DNA of 55,180 nt from a virus. Each line of letters opens with the position of its first letter. Position 1 is the first letter of the stretch. Below the pieces are notes generated by a model. That model was not told the origin of the DNA. It was given only the letters and a program-made list of their open reading frames with translations, and searched no databases. Location: the IMG/VR virus record IMGVR_UViG_3300025732_000052, positions 1 to 55,180 of that record; one strand, written 5' to 3'. Below are positions 37,116 through 44,561 of the stretch, piece by piece. Both the position numbers and the translations under genes were made by a program.

Positions 37116-37263
37116 AGTCTGTAATTGTTGTATTAAATTGTTCTATTAATTCATTAACATTAATGTCAACAGTTTCTTCATCTTCATCAGAATAATAACT
37201 GATATAAGTTACATTAACTGTAACATTTTCCATCGCTGTAGTACTCATGCACCAGTTTATCAT
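37102..37263 (-). CDS. 53-residue acidic microprotein between terminase and portal
   Basis: A short gene starts at the ATG of an ATGA overlap with the terminase stop (37263) and ends 14 bases inside the portal gene. It begins MINWCMSTTAMENVTVNVTY and has an acidic stretch (SYYSDEDEETVDINVNELIE, residues 22-41). Two further Met residues offer alternative starts. Its tight overlap with both neighbours indicates coupled translation. I do not recognise the family; small proteins here could help motor or portal assembly. Confidence 0.55.
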   Translation of the reverse strand: MINWCMSTTAMENVTVNVTYISYYSDEDEETVDINVNELIEQFNTTITDYAVI

Positions 37264-39452
37264 TTTAAATTTCTAAACGCCTGTTTTGGTCTTTGCATAT
37301 TGCTAGAAGACCCACTTTTTCCAATATGCCTAAAAGCCCCTACTTTTAATTTATATAAATCTTTTGACTTATCCAAACTTTCAGGGTTTAGTTCTCTACG
37401 TTTTAAATATCCACGGTTTGATTGTTGGATTTTTGCAAAGGCTACAAGAGCTGTAAATGCCACTAATCTATCCACGTTTAAACCCTCTCTATATGCCAAC
37501 ATCTCTTTGATCAGCATAGGATCTGGTATTCTAGATACACCATAGGTAGTCTTTACAACTGTACCATCTGTTTTATAATCATGATCAATCTCCTCTCTAA
37601 GAAATTCAATTGCATAAGAAAGTAAATGAGCTTTAAATAATGTACCCGTGTTTCTCCAACCATACTGTTGATATACACTAGCATTACTACCAATGTCTTT
37701 CAAGAATAAGATCTGATCTTTAGTAACTAGGTATCTCTGTTTTCTCTGAGATATCATGTACTGGATAAATAGGGATACGTTATTCTCCACTAATGTCCAA
37801 GCGTTATACCACTCAATAATTAACTCTAGTCTTTCATGTGTTTTCTTGATATCATCAAAACGTCCACACCATGCTGCTACAATTCTATCCTGTTCTATAT
37901 GCGTTTTCTGCTCTCCACCCTCTTCTCTAGATACTTCCACAGGAGCTTTATAAACAAAAATGGAACAAAGAGAATCAGAGGTAGTAGTCTTACCTTCAGA
38001 AACCGGGTCAATACTTGCATAATACATTCCAAATGTAGGATCTTTTTTAGGTCTTTCCCACACGACCAAACATCCTGTCTTATCTTCTGTCTTTTTAGAG
38101 ATAGGAAACTCATTAATAGGTAGTTTATTAGAGTCTTTAACAGCTAAATTACTATGCTCATCTCTATATAACTCTAATAATTCATAAGCATATTCTTTAT
38201 CTTCAATTCTTCGTAATTGTGCAGCAAGTAAATGTACAGAAAATACAGACTCTCTTCTAAATGCAAAAGCCTCTTCAATATTTGTAGGCTTCTGGGAGAT
38301 ACGTAACTGGTACTTATCAGGCTCAATCTCTTTCTTCCACTTAATCCTCTCTTCTTTAATAGCTTCTAAAGCAGTCTCTACTAATGAGTTACCATACTTA
38401 TCTACATACGGCATCATTGACCACTGTTCAGGAATAAATAATCCGGCTGTACCAATAGTCCCTTTACTATCTAATAGATTAGTTTCTACAGCAAAGATAT
38501 CATTAGCTTCCGGGTTCATGATTAAGTTCTTTAATGGTTCACACTGATCAAGGTCACCGACAGATCCTGCTGCAATAAATACCCCGGTAGTTACCATACC
38601 AGATTGTAATGCAGGTCGTAAGTATTCATATGTCTCCCCCATCTTAGGAGCAATACCTGCTTCCTCGTGGAAGAAGTACTGACAAGGACCACCCACACCC
38701 GCTGTTGCAGATTTCTCAAATGACATACCTTGTATAGTACCTTTTAATCCTACCTCAGTTTTCTTATTCCCTTTTCTTACCTCAATCTTTTGCTGCCATA
38801 GCATTACTTTATCCGGATTCATTGGTCTGTACCAGGCTGTATGCTCATTCAGAAACGATGCATACTCATCTAAGAACTTCCATGTACCCTTATCGTTTAT
38901 ATAATCTTTAAGCGAAGCTCCTATCTTAAGAGTAACACCCTCTTCAAACCATAATGAGTTGATTAGTTTACCAGCATGAAAGTATGAAGATGCAATCTGA
39001 CGTTTCTTAAGAATAGCTACGTGCTTGTAGTATAGTTCAGCCAAGATCTCATACAGAGCCATGTGGTACTGAGCATCCCGGACTTTAGCAAATCCAAACC
39101 TCTTCTCTTCTTTATCATAAATAGGTAAGAAGTTTAACCACATGTAATAATCTCTGCTTAAGTACCAAACATTTGTTTGATCCTTATACAGTACACCATT
39201 CCTGCATTTCTTTTTCTGGTCATCCCAGTAATATATGTAATCCTTAGATTTAAAAGGCGCTACTGTATAGAAGCCTAACTTATTAAAAGTAGTTGCCTCT
39301 TTATTAAACAATAGACTAGTCTCATTAAAATTATACTGCCCTGGTTCCTTAAATAGTGTAAGTAAATAACTTCTCCATTCCTCTCTAGAAGAAAATTCTG
39401 TAATTGTCCAAACACCATTATCCCAAGTAGGAATTTCAATAATACTATTCAT
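37260..39452 (-). CDS. terL: terminase large subunit
   Basis: This 730-residue protein is the DNA-packaging motor. A Walker-A-like loop is degenerate (KKRQIASS, residues 149-156), a Walker B/catalytic motif is clear (FFHEEA at 260-265), and the C-terminal nuclease shows its first Asp at D482 (YYASIDPVSEG) and an acidic residue in LVENN (E556). It hydrolyses ATP to push DNA into the prohead through the portal and cuts concatemers. It overlaps the 77-residue gene by 8 bases and the 53-residue gene by 4. The length is above the usual 500-650 residues, with N- and C-terminal extensions. Confidence 0.88.
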   Translation of the reverse strand: MNSIIEIPTWDNGVWTITEFSSREEWRSYLLTLFKEPGQYNFNETSLLFNKEATTFNKLGFYTVAPFKSKDYIYYWDDQKKKCRNGVLYKDQTNVWYLSRDYYMWLNFLPIYDKEEKRFGFAKVRDAQYHMALYEILAELYYKHVAILKKRQIASSYFHAGKLINSLWFEEGVTLKIGASLKDYINDKGTWKFLDEYASFLNEHTAWYRPMNPDKVMLWQQKIEVRKGNKKTEVGLKGTIQGMSFEKSATAGVGGPCQYFFHEEAGIAPKMGETYEYLRPALQSGMVTTGVFIAAGSVGDLDQCEPLKNLIMNPEANDIFAVETNLLDSKGTIGTAGLFIPEQWSMMPYVDKYGNSLVETALEAIKEERIKWKKEIEPDKYQLRISQKPTNIEEAFAFRRESVFSVHLLAAQLRRIEDKEYAYELLELYRDEHSNLAVKDSNKLPINEFPISKKTEDKTGCLVVWERPKKDPTFGMYYASIDPVSEGKTTTSDSLCSIFVYKAPVEVSREEGGEQKTHIEQDRIVAAWCGRFDDIKKTHERLELIIEWYNAWTLVENNVSLFIQYMISQRKQRYLVTKDQILFLKDIGSNASVYQQYGWRNTGTLFKAHLLSYAIEFLREEIDHDYKTDGTVVKTTYGVSRIPDPMLIKEMLAYREGLNVDRLVAFTALVAFAKIQQSNRGYLKRRELNPESLDKSKDLYKLKVGAFRHIGKSGSSSNMQRPKQAFRNLK

Positions 39453-39678
39453 CTTCTACAACGTCTACAATGCTTTCAAAGTTTTCAGGTTTACCATTTG
39501 TAGTAATAATCATATAAAGTAATGTATCAATTGTCTTAGATGCAATCTTTGACTTACATTCTTTACCATTACCAAAATATGCTTCTTTATCATCACGATG
39601 AAAAGCATTCCATTGTTTTGTGTACGTGTTGTAATTAAACAACCAGTCGTACAAGCTGTGTTCTATATCATTGATCAT
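39445..39678 (-). CDS. small phage protein (77 aa) preceding terminase
   Basis: This 77-residue protein begins MINDIEHSLYDWLFNYNTYT, is helical and ends acidic (VDVVEDE). It overlaps the large terminase by 8 bases and the 171-residue gene by 11, showing tight coupling. It lies where a small terminase subunit is often found, but no helix-turn-helix is obvious, so I leave the role open. Confidence 0.5.
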   Translation of the reverse strand: MINDIEHSLYDWLFNYNTYTKQWNAFHRDDKEAYFGNGKECKSKIASKTIDTLLYMIITTNGKPENFESIVDVVEDE

Positions 39679-40183
39679 AAGCTAATCCTATATTTCCTCT
39701 TACTTGACTTTGCTGTTCTTCAGCTAAATCTTTATATGCTCCCTTAAATGACTGTCTAATCTGCTCAAACTTAGCAGCAGCATTCACTAAAGCTGTAATA
39801 TTACCATCTCTACCATGCTGTATTTCCGTAGTCTCCATGTAATGGGCTAATCTATCCAGCATAGACTTAATTCCTACATACGTTCTATACGTAGGAGTCT
39901 CGTATAACTTCTTACATGTATTCATACCCCGGATAATTAAATCATCCTCAGTAGAAACATCCATATCAATCTCAGACATTATAATCTCTTCCTTCTCATG
40001 TTCAGGAACATTGAAGAAAGGATTAAGATCTGGGTTAGGGCAAGTCATATAAAACAGGTAGGTATATACTTTTAAATAATCCTCTGGATATTCCGTCATT
40101 ATATCATTAAGAGAGGAGATTGTATAACAGTGCTCTGTAGGCACCACCTTATTATTAACTATATCAAATAGTTTAATTAGCAT
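39668..40183 (-). CDS. conserved packaging-region protein (171 aa)
   Basis: This 171-residue, mainly helical protein begins MLIKLFDIVNNKVVPTEHCY. Its C-terminal part (about 130-171, AAAKFEQIRQSFKGAYKDLA, ending GNIGLAYDQ) is the kind of segment I associate with a conserved protein next to the terminase in Bacteroidota phages. Position and helical content allow a small-terminase role, but the DNA-binding N-terminus expected for that is not apparent. It overlaps both neighbours by about 11 bases. Confidence 0.45.
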   Translation of the reverse strand: MLIKLFDIVNNKVVPTEHCYTISSLNDIMTEYPEDYLKVYTYLFYMTCPNPDLNPFFNVPEHEKEEIIMSEIDMDVSTEDDLIIRGMNTCKKLYETPTYRTYVGIKSMLDRLAHYMETTEIQHGRDGNITALVNAAAKFEQIRQSFKGAYKDLAEEQQSQVRGNIGLAYDQ

Positions 40184-40985
40184 CTTGTTTATGTTTAATT
40201 AGGTTTATCACCTCTGTTTTAAGGTAAGGCAAATCATATGGGACAATCTTTTTAACTAAAGGTTCTCCTTGATCATCAAGCTTGGTAATAGGGTTTCCAA
40301 ACTTATCTGTACCCTCTGTATAGAACAATACATGGTGAATTGTTAGTTTTCCCGGCTTTAGTTTAGGGTTGTGCTTCAATATAATATACATATATGTAGA
40401 CAACTGTAGTGCATAATGCCAGAAATTACAATCATCTAGGTGACTAACGGGCGTTAGCATCTTCTGACTAACACCCTCCCAATTTACATAGGATTCTTTC
40501 TTAATCTCTTTATTCGTCTTATAATCTGTGATATTTACATAACCTTTTGCCACCTCTACAAGATCTGATTGACCACATATACCAGCAGACTTCAAGTAAA
40601 CAAAATGTTCCGGATACATACCCTCTACTAGCTTCTGTGCTGGAGCATACTTTATATCATCAGTAACTAGGGGCCTAATAATAGGTAGAATACAACCATG
40701 TCTTTCAATAGTATTTAACTGGAGTAAGTCTGCTTCACGCTGATTGTGATACCAGTTACCCTGATCAATAGCTCTATTAGATTCATTAGACCATGCCTGT
40801 AAAATATCCTCTACAGTCATACCGTACCACTTAGACTTCTTAGACTTAGCTGACTTCTCTGCTACAGTTTGAGCATCAAATGGCTTCTTATACTTAGATA
40901 TAAACGAGGTCACTGATGTCCATTCTATACCGTCAGTATCTACTGACTCATATTTATGATTCTGGGATTTAAATATTACACTCAT
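40173..40985 (-). CDS. PD-(D/E)XK nuclease (Cas4/RecB-like)
   Basis: This 270-residue protein carries the PD-(D/E)XK core: H80 (GNWYHNQRE), E121, D141 in GQSD and D154-x-K156 in DYKTNK. Such phage nucleases act as DNA exonucleases in recombination, repair or DNA end-processing. The N-terminal segment (FKSQNHKYESVDTDGIEWTS) is the usual prelude of phage members of the group. It sits upstream of the terminase and overlaps its neighbours slightly. No Cys cluster for an iron-sulfur centre is evident, so it is not a full Cas4. Confidence 0.82.
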   Translation of the reverse strand: MSVIFKSQNHKYESVDTDGIEWTSVTSFISKYKKPFDAQTVAEKSAKSKKSKWYGMTVEDILQAWSNESNRAIDQGNWYHNQREADLLQLNTIERHGCILPIIRPLVTDDIKYAPAQKLVEGMYPEHFVYLKSAGICGQSDLVEVAKGYVNITDYKTNKEIKKESYVNWEGVSQKMLTPVSHLDDCNFWHYALQLSTYMYIILKHNPKLKPGKLTIHHVLFYTEGTDKFGNPITKLDDQGEPLVKKIVPYDLPYLKTEVINLIKHKQDAN

Positions 40986-41317
40986 AGTTTAGATAATAAA
41001 TCATTCTCTTGTTCTTCAGTAAGTAAAGCCGGCCATTTCTTTAATGGACACTCAGAAGATAAACTCCGTGTCTTAAACTTTAAAGAACACCCACACTCAG
41101 AACAACATGGTTGTGTACCAGGTGCTAAACAATTAACACCACTAAGGTCTACATTAGGACAAGCCAAACAAATAGTGTTACGCTCAAGAGCAATCTGCTC
41201 AATAGTATCTGTAGTAAATAAATAATTCTTAATTCCCTCAAGAATAAGTTCTTTGTTATTCCACAGAGTCGTCAGTTTGTTGTTTTTTATTTTTTCTATG
41301 ATCTTTCTTTTTCTCAT
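40982..41317 (-). CDS. zinc-ribbon-like protein with CxxC pairs
   Basis: This 111-residue protein has a basic N-terminus (MRKRKIIEKIKNNKLTTLW) and then a Cys-rich centre: CLACPNVDLSGVNCLAPG, CCSECGCSLKF and finally SSECPLKKW. The spacing fits one or two zinc sites. Proteins with this CGC/CPL end are common in Bacteroidota phages, but the function is not established. The start overlaps the next gene by 62 bases; no internal Met is available, so this long overlap seems real. It may bind DNA or RNA. Confidence 0.55.
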   Translation of the reverse strand: MRKRKIIEKIKNNKLTTLWNNKELILEGIKNYLFTTDTIEQIALERNTICLACPNVDLSGVNCLAPGTQPCCSECGCSLKFKTRSLSSECPLKKWPALLTEEQENDLLSKL

Positions 41318-41639
41318 ACTCTTCTTTCATTTTAATCTCTAAATTTTGCATCTTCTCTAGCTTATCTACTGTACTCTTGTACACATGATACCTAGAAAAA
41401 ATCAAGTTCTCCCGGTTCTCTAAGTACTCAGAATATCTCCGGATATTAGTCTGAAGAATATCCCACTTAATATTAAACGTACCAAGACCATCTATAAGTA
41501 CATGGGGATCCTCTAAAGAAGAGAGAGACTTCCTAGCTTTATCCCAGTAAAAGTCTGTCACTGCTTTAATCACCTTTTGTTCCATTTCTAACTCTATAGA
41601 TGTCTCCTTTAAAATGTCTTTATACTTCTTCGGATTCAA
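41256..41639 (-). CDS. helical phage protein with an HU-like GLGTF motif (127 aa)
   Basis: This 127-residue protein begins MNPKKYKDILKETSIELEME. The stretch DPHVLIDGLGTFNIKWDILQ (residues 44-63) resembles the HU/IHF beta-arm entry (GFGTF-type) and is preceded by two helices as in that family. The C-terminal half is a long charged helix and a KKK-rich tail. An HU-like nucleoid protein is therefore a possibility, though the arm region is short. It overlaps the 122-residue gene by 20 bases. Confidence 0.4.
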   Translation of the reverse strand: MNPKKYKDILKETSIELEMEQKVIKAVTDFYWDKARKSLSSLEDPHVLIDGLGTFNIKWDILQTNIRRYSEYLENRENLIFSRYHVYKSTVDKLEKMQNLEIKMKEEYEKKKDHRKNKKQQTDDSVE

Positions 41640-41988
41640 GACTTACAAATTTATAATCTAATAAAACATTACCTTTAGCTTGTACATTAAGAGAGGTTGC
41701 TAACTTAATCATCTTTCTACCCTTACCATTCTTCTCAATCATTCCCTTACGCTCAAACTTAATAACCGCATTACGCACAGACTGAGGGGTTTTAAATACC
41801 CCCTCGTCTGATGCATAATTACAAAACTCAGTAAGCTCAATCTCTCCGTTAAATGCAAGCATAGTAAGACAATCAAGATCAGCGTTACTAACATTAATCT
41901 TCTCCAGATAACAATGGGTGAGAAGCTGATACTTTACAATATCACTCTTCCCCATCTTAACCTTCTTACTAACTTGATTTACAATCAT
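41620..41988 (-). CDS. winged-helix DNA-binding protein (putative)
   Basis: This 122-residue protein has a winged-helix pattern: an alpha-helical core (DIVKYQLLTHCYLEKINVSN), a recognition-helix-like segment (TPQSVRNAVIKFERKGMI, about 68-85) and a wing (KNGKGRKMIKLA). It may be a transcription regulator or replication/packaging factor. It overlaps both neighbours by a few bases. Because it lies at the start of the virion transcript next to the strand switch, a role in the early-late switch is a reasonable guess. Confidence 0.55.
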   Translation of the reverse strand: MIVNQVSKKVKMGKSDIVKYQLLTHCYLEKINVSNADLDCLTMLAFNGEIELTEFCNYASDEGVFKTPQSVRNAVIKFERKGMIEKNGKGRKMIKLATSLNVQAKGNVLLDYKFVSLESEEV

Positions 41989-42224
41989 GACCTCTTAAGT
42001 GTTCTAGGTTGCTCAGCTTCCTCCTCTTCAGGCTCCTCAGCTAACATGTTAGCTACCATCACCTGAAACTGCAAGCGCTTAGCTCTCTGTTCCTCAATGT
42101 CAGTAACCAACGTTTCATACTTTAACTGTACAGTTAAAAACTCTACTTGTTCAGTATAGTACTGAACCAACTTCTCTTTGCGCTCTTTTACCTCTTCAGG
42201 TGTAAGCTCTTTATTTTCTTCCAT
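41985..42224 (-). CDS. small acidic coiled-coil protein
   Basis: The preferred start is the ATG at 42224 (MEENKELTPEEVKERKEKLV), giving 79 residues. An upstream TTG would overlap the stop of the 42-residue gene, so it is less likely. The protein is highly charged, helical, with a Glu-rich end (LAEEPEEEEAEQPRTLKRS). It overlaps the winged-helix gene by 4 bases. No family recognised. Confidence 0.5.
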   Translation of the reverse strand: MEENKELTPEEVKERKEKLVQYYTEQVEFLTVQLKYETLVTDIEEQRAKRLQFQVMVANMLAEEPEEEEAEQPRTLKRS

Positions 42225-42229
42225 AATTA

Positions 42230-42358
42230 TTAAATTTCCCAATATACAAATACCAACTCATTACAATCACAAGGATCTCTGGGATCCATTGGTCTACCAC
42301 ACCTAATACAAGTGGTGCTGGTTGGTTTATTATCTTCTCTAACTTCTTCATTCTCCAT
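42230..42358 (-). CDS. 42-residue zinc-ribbon-like microprotein, first gene of the virion transcript
   Basis: A small gene starts at the ATG at 42358 and reads MENEEVREDNKPTSTTCIRC; it holds CIRC near residue 17 and CDC near 31. Two Cys pairs of this kind suggest a zinc-binding fold. It is the most promoter-proximal minus-strand gene and stops 6 bases before the ATG of the next gene. The same kind of microprotein appears at 26358-26486. Confidence 0.5.
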   Translation of the reverse strand: MENEEVREDNKPTSTTCIRCGRPMDPRDPCDCNELVFVYWEI

Positions 42359-42553
42359 GATATACAAGATTACACTTTATATATTTACCCCCACTAACAT
42401 TTTATCAACAAGTATCCCCCCGTACATGGGGTTCACTCTAATACCCCCTACCACGTATATGGAGATTATTTTATGGGTGAGGATGTGGAGGTCTATAAGC
42501 TATCAACTCCCCTCCTTACTTAGAGTCGGGACTAACCCCCCGCAAAAACTACC
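42359..42553. promoter_or_regulatory. divergent intergenic region at the strand switch
   Basis: This 195-base region separates the leftward virion block from the rightward early genes and must hold promoters for both. It is G/C-poor on the left and has CCCC(N6)GGGG-type hairpins, for example around 42418-42429. No clean TTTG/TAnnTTTG match was found on the leftward side, so the late promoter may need a phage activator. Confidence 0.5.
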
Positions 42554-42817
42554 ATGATGTACTTTTATAAAAAAACAGACAAAGCAATTATTTGCACAAC
42601 AGGAACATTGGGAACCAAGACCGTGACTTTGCCCAATGGTAAGAAGATTGAGTCACGCATCCAAGTAGCAGACCTTAAATTTGGGGTCATTGCTGTGGGT
42701 GATCAAGAGGTGGGTGACATGAAAGTAGGGGATAAACTGCCCTACAAAATCATTGGTGATCCCATCATTGACCAGGATGGGAATCCTACAACTCTGTATT
42801 GGTGCACACCTGAATAA
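42554..42817 (+). CDS. first rightward early gene, beta-rich protein (87 aa)
   Basis: This 87-residue protein begins MMYFYKKTDKAIICTTGTLG and is beta-rich (two alternative Met starts at 42554 and 42557). It is the first plus-strand gene after the switch. A hairpin (CACACCT with AGGTGTG) spans its stop codon. It ends TTLYWCTPE. No conserved motif was identified. An early host-takeover role is likely by position only. Confidence 0.55.
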   Translation: MMYFYKKTDKAIICTTGTLGTKTVTLPNGKKIESRIQVADLKFGVIAVGDQEVGDMKVGDKLPYKIIGDPIIDQDGNPTTLYWCTPE

Positions 42818-42822
42818 GGTGT
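42804..42822 (+). other. hairpin at the stop of the first early gene
   Basis: CACACCT (42804-42810) pairs with AGGTGTG (42816-42822) across the stop codon. There is no T-run, so it may only stabilise or attenuate the mRNA. Confidence 0.35.
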
Positions 42823-42867
42823 GTGCCCTTACGGGTTACAGGCATAGGCACTTTCTATACAAGTTCT

Positions 42868-43007
42868 CAATTGTCCAGAGATTAAATTATGGTGGCTCCA
42901 TAAGCTTGTTATATAGTTAAATATAGTTTTGTTTAACTTTTGAAAGTCTCAACCCGGGAATTCTTGAGACAATTGTCATTTTGTTTAACTTTTTTCTGAC
43001 AATTGTA
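42868..43007. repeat. GACAATTGTC operator-like palindromes
   Basis: The palindrome GACAATTGTC is complete at 42968-42977, while CAATTGTC occurs at 42868-42875 and GACAATTGTA at 42998-43007. The last two copies also form a longer inverted repeat around the second TTTTGTTTAACTTTT. Such repeated palindromes next to promoter elements look like repressor or activator binding sites. Confidence 0.55.
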
Positions 43008-43047
43008 AGGGTGTGAGAGTAAATGACTAACACACTTCACCATAAAA

Positions 43048-43100
43048 CTACATATGTAGCAAAGTGGTAAGAAGTGGGGTTAGGTGGGAACAAGTGGGCC
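43048..43100. repeat. palindrome and four 10-bp iteron-like repeats
   Basis: A perfect 12-bp palindrome CTACATATGTAG (43048-43059) is followed one base later by four consecutive 10-bp units at 43061-43100, all with the core AAGTGG or AGGTGG. The 10-bp period equals one helical turn, placing sites on one DNA face. Replication origins with iterons have this appearance. A further ACTCG(N6)CGAGT hairpin lies at 43127-43142. Confidence 0.5.
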
Positions 43101-43184
43101 ATTATATGGCTAATACATTGATTAACACTCGTTTGAGCGAGTATAAACAGCATTTAGGCTCAAAGCGTCACTATATGAGTGGGT

Positions 43185-43559
43185 ATGGAAACAATAAAAG
43201 AAACATTAGATATTAAAGGAGTAACAATTGAGTTAGTTGTTAAGCTTCCTTATGGTAGAATGATAGAGCATTGCATCACTACAGTAGAAGGTAAAGAAAG
43301 ATGGGGATACATTAGTAACCCTGTTTTATTTGCGCACATCTGCTATCATGGTAAGTTTGCGTTTACGCTAACCCGTAAGGAGTTTGCTGATCATATTAAG
43401 GTAGATATGAGTGATGCTCTTAACAGGCTAAGAGAAAAGACTGTCGCTTTCTTAAACAACGGTTATGAGTTAAACGAGGGTACTCGTTGGCATGAAAGAG
43501 CTGTTGAAGAAAGAGATAGTCATTTGGCTTTCTTACCTAGAATTTTTGGGGGGGCTTAG
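43185..43559 (+). CDS. early protein of unknown function (124 aa)
   Basis: This 124-residue protein starts at the ATG at 43185 (METIKETLDIKGVTIELV); a GTG two codons upstream exists but is less likely. The N-terminal 60 residues are beta-rich and the rest helical (MSDALNRLREKTVAFLNN). There is a basic patch near RWHERAVEER. It follows the repeat-rich control region directly, so it could be an early regulator. No family was recognised. Confidence 0.55.
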   Translation: METIKETLDIKGVTIELVVKLPYGRMIEHCITTVEGKERWGYISNPVLFAHICYHGKFAFTLTRKEFADHIKVDMSDALNRLREKTVAFLNNGYELNEGTRWHERAVEERDSHLAFLPRIFGGA

Positions 43560-43574
43560 GCTCCCTTTACTTTA

Positions 43575-43694
43575 ATGCATCATAACTCACTTCCAAAGGG
43601 TGAGCAGTGGTATCTACATACTAATGAACTGGTATGGTGTACTACTGAATGCAGATGGGAGATAAAAACTACAAGGTATGGTATATCCTACTAA
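43575..43694 (+). CDS. 39-residue possible microprotein
   Basis: A short frame starts with ATG at 43575 (MHHNSLPKGEQWYLHTNELV) and ends at 43694. Its 3' end overlaps one arm of a perfect 9-bp inverted repeat. It carries two Cys (TTECRWEIK) and several Trp. Coding evidence is weak: no strong ribosome site is visible. Confidence 0.3.
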   Translation: MHHNSLPKGEQWYLHTNELVWCTTECRWEIKTTRYGISY

Positions 43695-43715
43695 CACATC
43701 TAGAGGACCTTGTAG
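43669..43715 (+). terminator. inverted repeat, possible terminator
   Basis: CTACAAGGT (43669-43677) pairs perfectly with ACCTTGTAG (43707-43715), followed by TTCTTTTATT. The 29-nt loop is long for an intrinsic terminator. Confidence 0.35.
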
Positions 43716-43796
43716 TTCTTTTATTATACTCTGTGGTATTATACCTACTAGTATTACCGGATTTTTTAATTGAACTAAACTTAAATAGATATAGAA

Positions 43797-43994
43797 ATGG
43801 AAAACACTTTTGAACCTACTGTTAGACATAATACTATGTTACGTATTATGGATGATCAAACTAAAGCTGCTATTAAGCAGATTGTTGACACTGTTGGATA
43901 TTACCGCACTATCCAATATTTAACTACTGAGTGTGGTAAGTCTAATACACAGGCCCGGATTTTGGCTGATATTGGATGTTATATGCTTAACTAA
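43797..43994 (+). CDS. small early protein (65 aa)
   Basis: This 65-residue protein begins MENTFEPTVRHNTMLRIMDD and is mainly helical. The C-terminal helix contains a Cys near residue 46 (LTTECGKSNTQARILADIG) and resembles part of a helix-turn-helix, but this is not clear. It is preceded by an A-rich leader and ends one base before the next gene. Confidence 0.55.
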   Translation: MENTFEPTVRHNTMLRIMDDQTKAAIKQIVDTVGYYRTIQYLTTECGKSNTQARILADIGCYMLN

Positions 43995-43995
43995 C

Positions 43996-44208
43996 ATGAA
44001 GAACTTTATAGTCTTCTCTACATTAGGTCAAGTGAAGAACTTTATTAAGCGTAAACTTCCCACTTATTACTCTAATGACGGATGTGGTTGTTGTTATAAT
44101 GAATCATATCCTTTAATTAGGGGTAAGCGGTTACTTTATGTCCGGGTAAATTCTACACACGGCCACATAACTGCGGAAGTAACTGTCATTGGCAGATACA
44201 AAAGATAA
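43996..44208 (+). CDS. small early protein (70 aa), Cys-bearing
   Basis: The ATG at 43996 (MKNFIVFSTLGQVKNFIKRK) is chosen over a longer frame that would overlap the upstream gene. The protein is basic with a CGCC cluster (SNDGCGCCYNESYPLIRGKR, about 27-46) and a beta-rich end (VNSTHGHITAEVTVIG). The function is unknown. Its stop is followed by a hairpin-rich stretch. Confidence 0.6.
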   Translation: MKNFIVFSTLGQVKNFIKRKLPTYYSNDGCGCCYNESYPLIRGKRLLYVRVNSTHGHITAEVTVIGRYKR

Positions 44209-44230
44209 AGAGTTATATAAACTCTGCAGA

Positions 44231-44354
44231 ACACTCTACTGGCCATAGGGTGTATTTTTATCCGTGATTGGCCTCACGTCAAGGTACCTAAAGATACCTT
44301 TGAAACACAAAGGGTGTTTCTAAAGGGGATTAGTGAACAAACGATCTAATCCCC
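44231..44354 (+). ncRNA. array of five consecutive hairpins
   Basis: Five stems follow one another in 124 bases: ACACTCT/AGGGTGT (44231-44253, one GU), CGTGA/TCACG (44263-44278), AAGGTA/TACCTT (44281-44300), GAAACAC/GTGTTTC (44302-44320) and GGGGATTA/TAATCCCC (44325-44354). The first and last are followed by T-rich tracts, so both could be terminators. The three middle ones suggest a structured 5' or 3' RNA. There is no long open frame here. Confidence 0.5.
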
Positions 44355-44381
44355 AATCTTTATTTTAAAATAAAAACAGAT

Positions 44382-44561
44382 ATGAATATATATAAAGAGA
44401 TTCCAAGCTTGGTACTGATAGTATTAGGCTTGTTGGCTGCTTGGGTAGCCTTAACAGTATGTCAGGTAGGTACCGGTGTTCAGTATTTTAGTGCTTTCTT
44501 AGCATTGGGTTACTGGTTACTGGCTTTTTTGAGTTGGCCTAATAAAACTAAAGAGATATGA
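44382..44561 (+). CDS. 59-residue two-helix membrane protein
   Basis: This small gene begins MNIYKEIPSLVLIVLGLLAA and has two hydrophobic segments (about 9-27 and 34-50) with a short loop. It is probably an inner-membrane protein. It overlaps the following gene by an ATGA junction (44558-44561). It could act in lysis, superinfection exclusion or host membrane change. Confidence 0.6.
   Translation: MNIYKEIPSLVLIVLGLLAAWVALTVCQVGTGVQYFSAFLALGYWLLAFLSWPNKTKEI

Larger units (their letters stand above)
42818..43184. promoter_or_regulatory. 367-bp noncoding control region with dense repeats
   Basis: No gene is seen here. It contains a TAGTTTTG element (42924-42931) matching TAnnTTTG, a 15-bp direct repeat of TTTTGTTTAACTTTT (42927-42941 and 42979-42993), several GACAATTGTC-type palindromes, a GTCTCAA(N11)TTGAGAC hairpin (42946-42970), a 12-bp palindrome and a run of 10-bp repeats. 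Together these suggest a replication origin and/or a main early control region. Confidence 0.6.

Noticed and set aside
84-42358. Tail sheath or tape measure gene
   Set aside because: No clear candidate is visible in the window; the tail type stays undetermined.
42312-42557. 81-residue plus-strand frame over the strand switch
   Set aside because: It runs antisense to the 42-residue zinc-type gene, has a low-complexity hydrophobic and Pro-rich sequence and overlaps the divergent promoter region.
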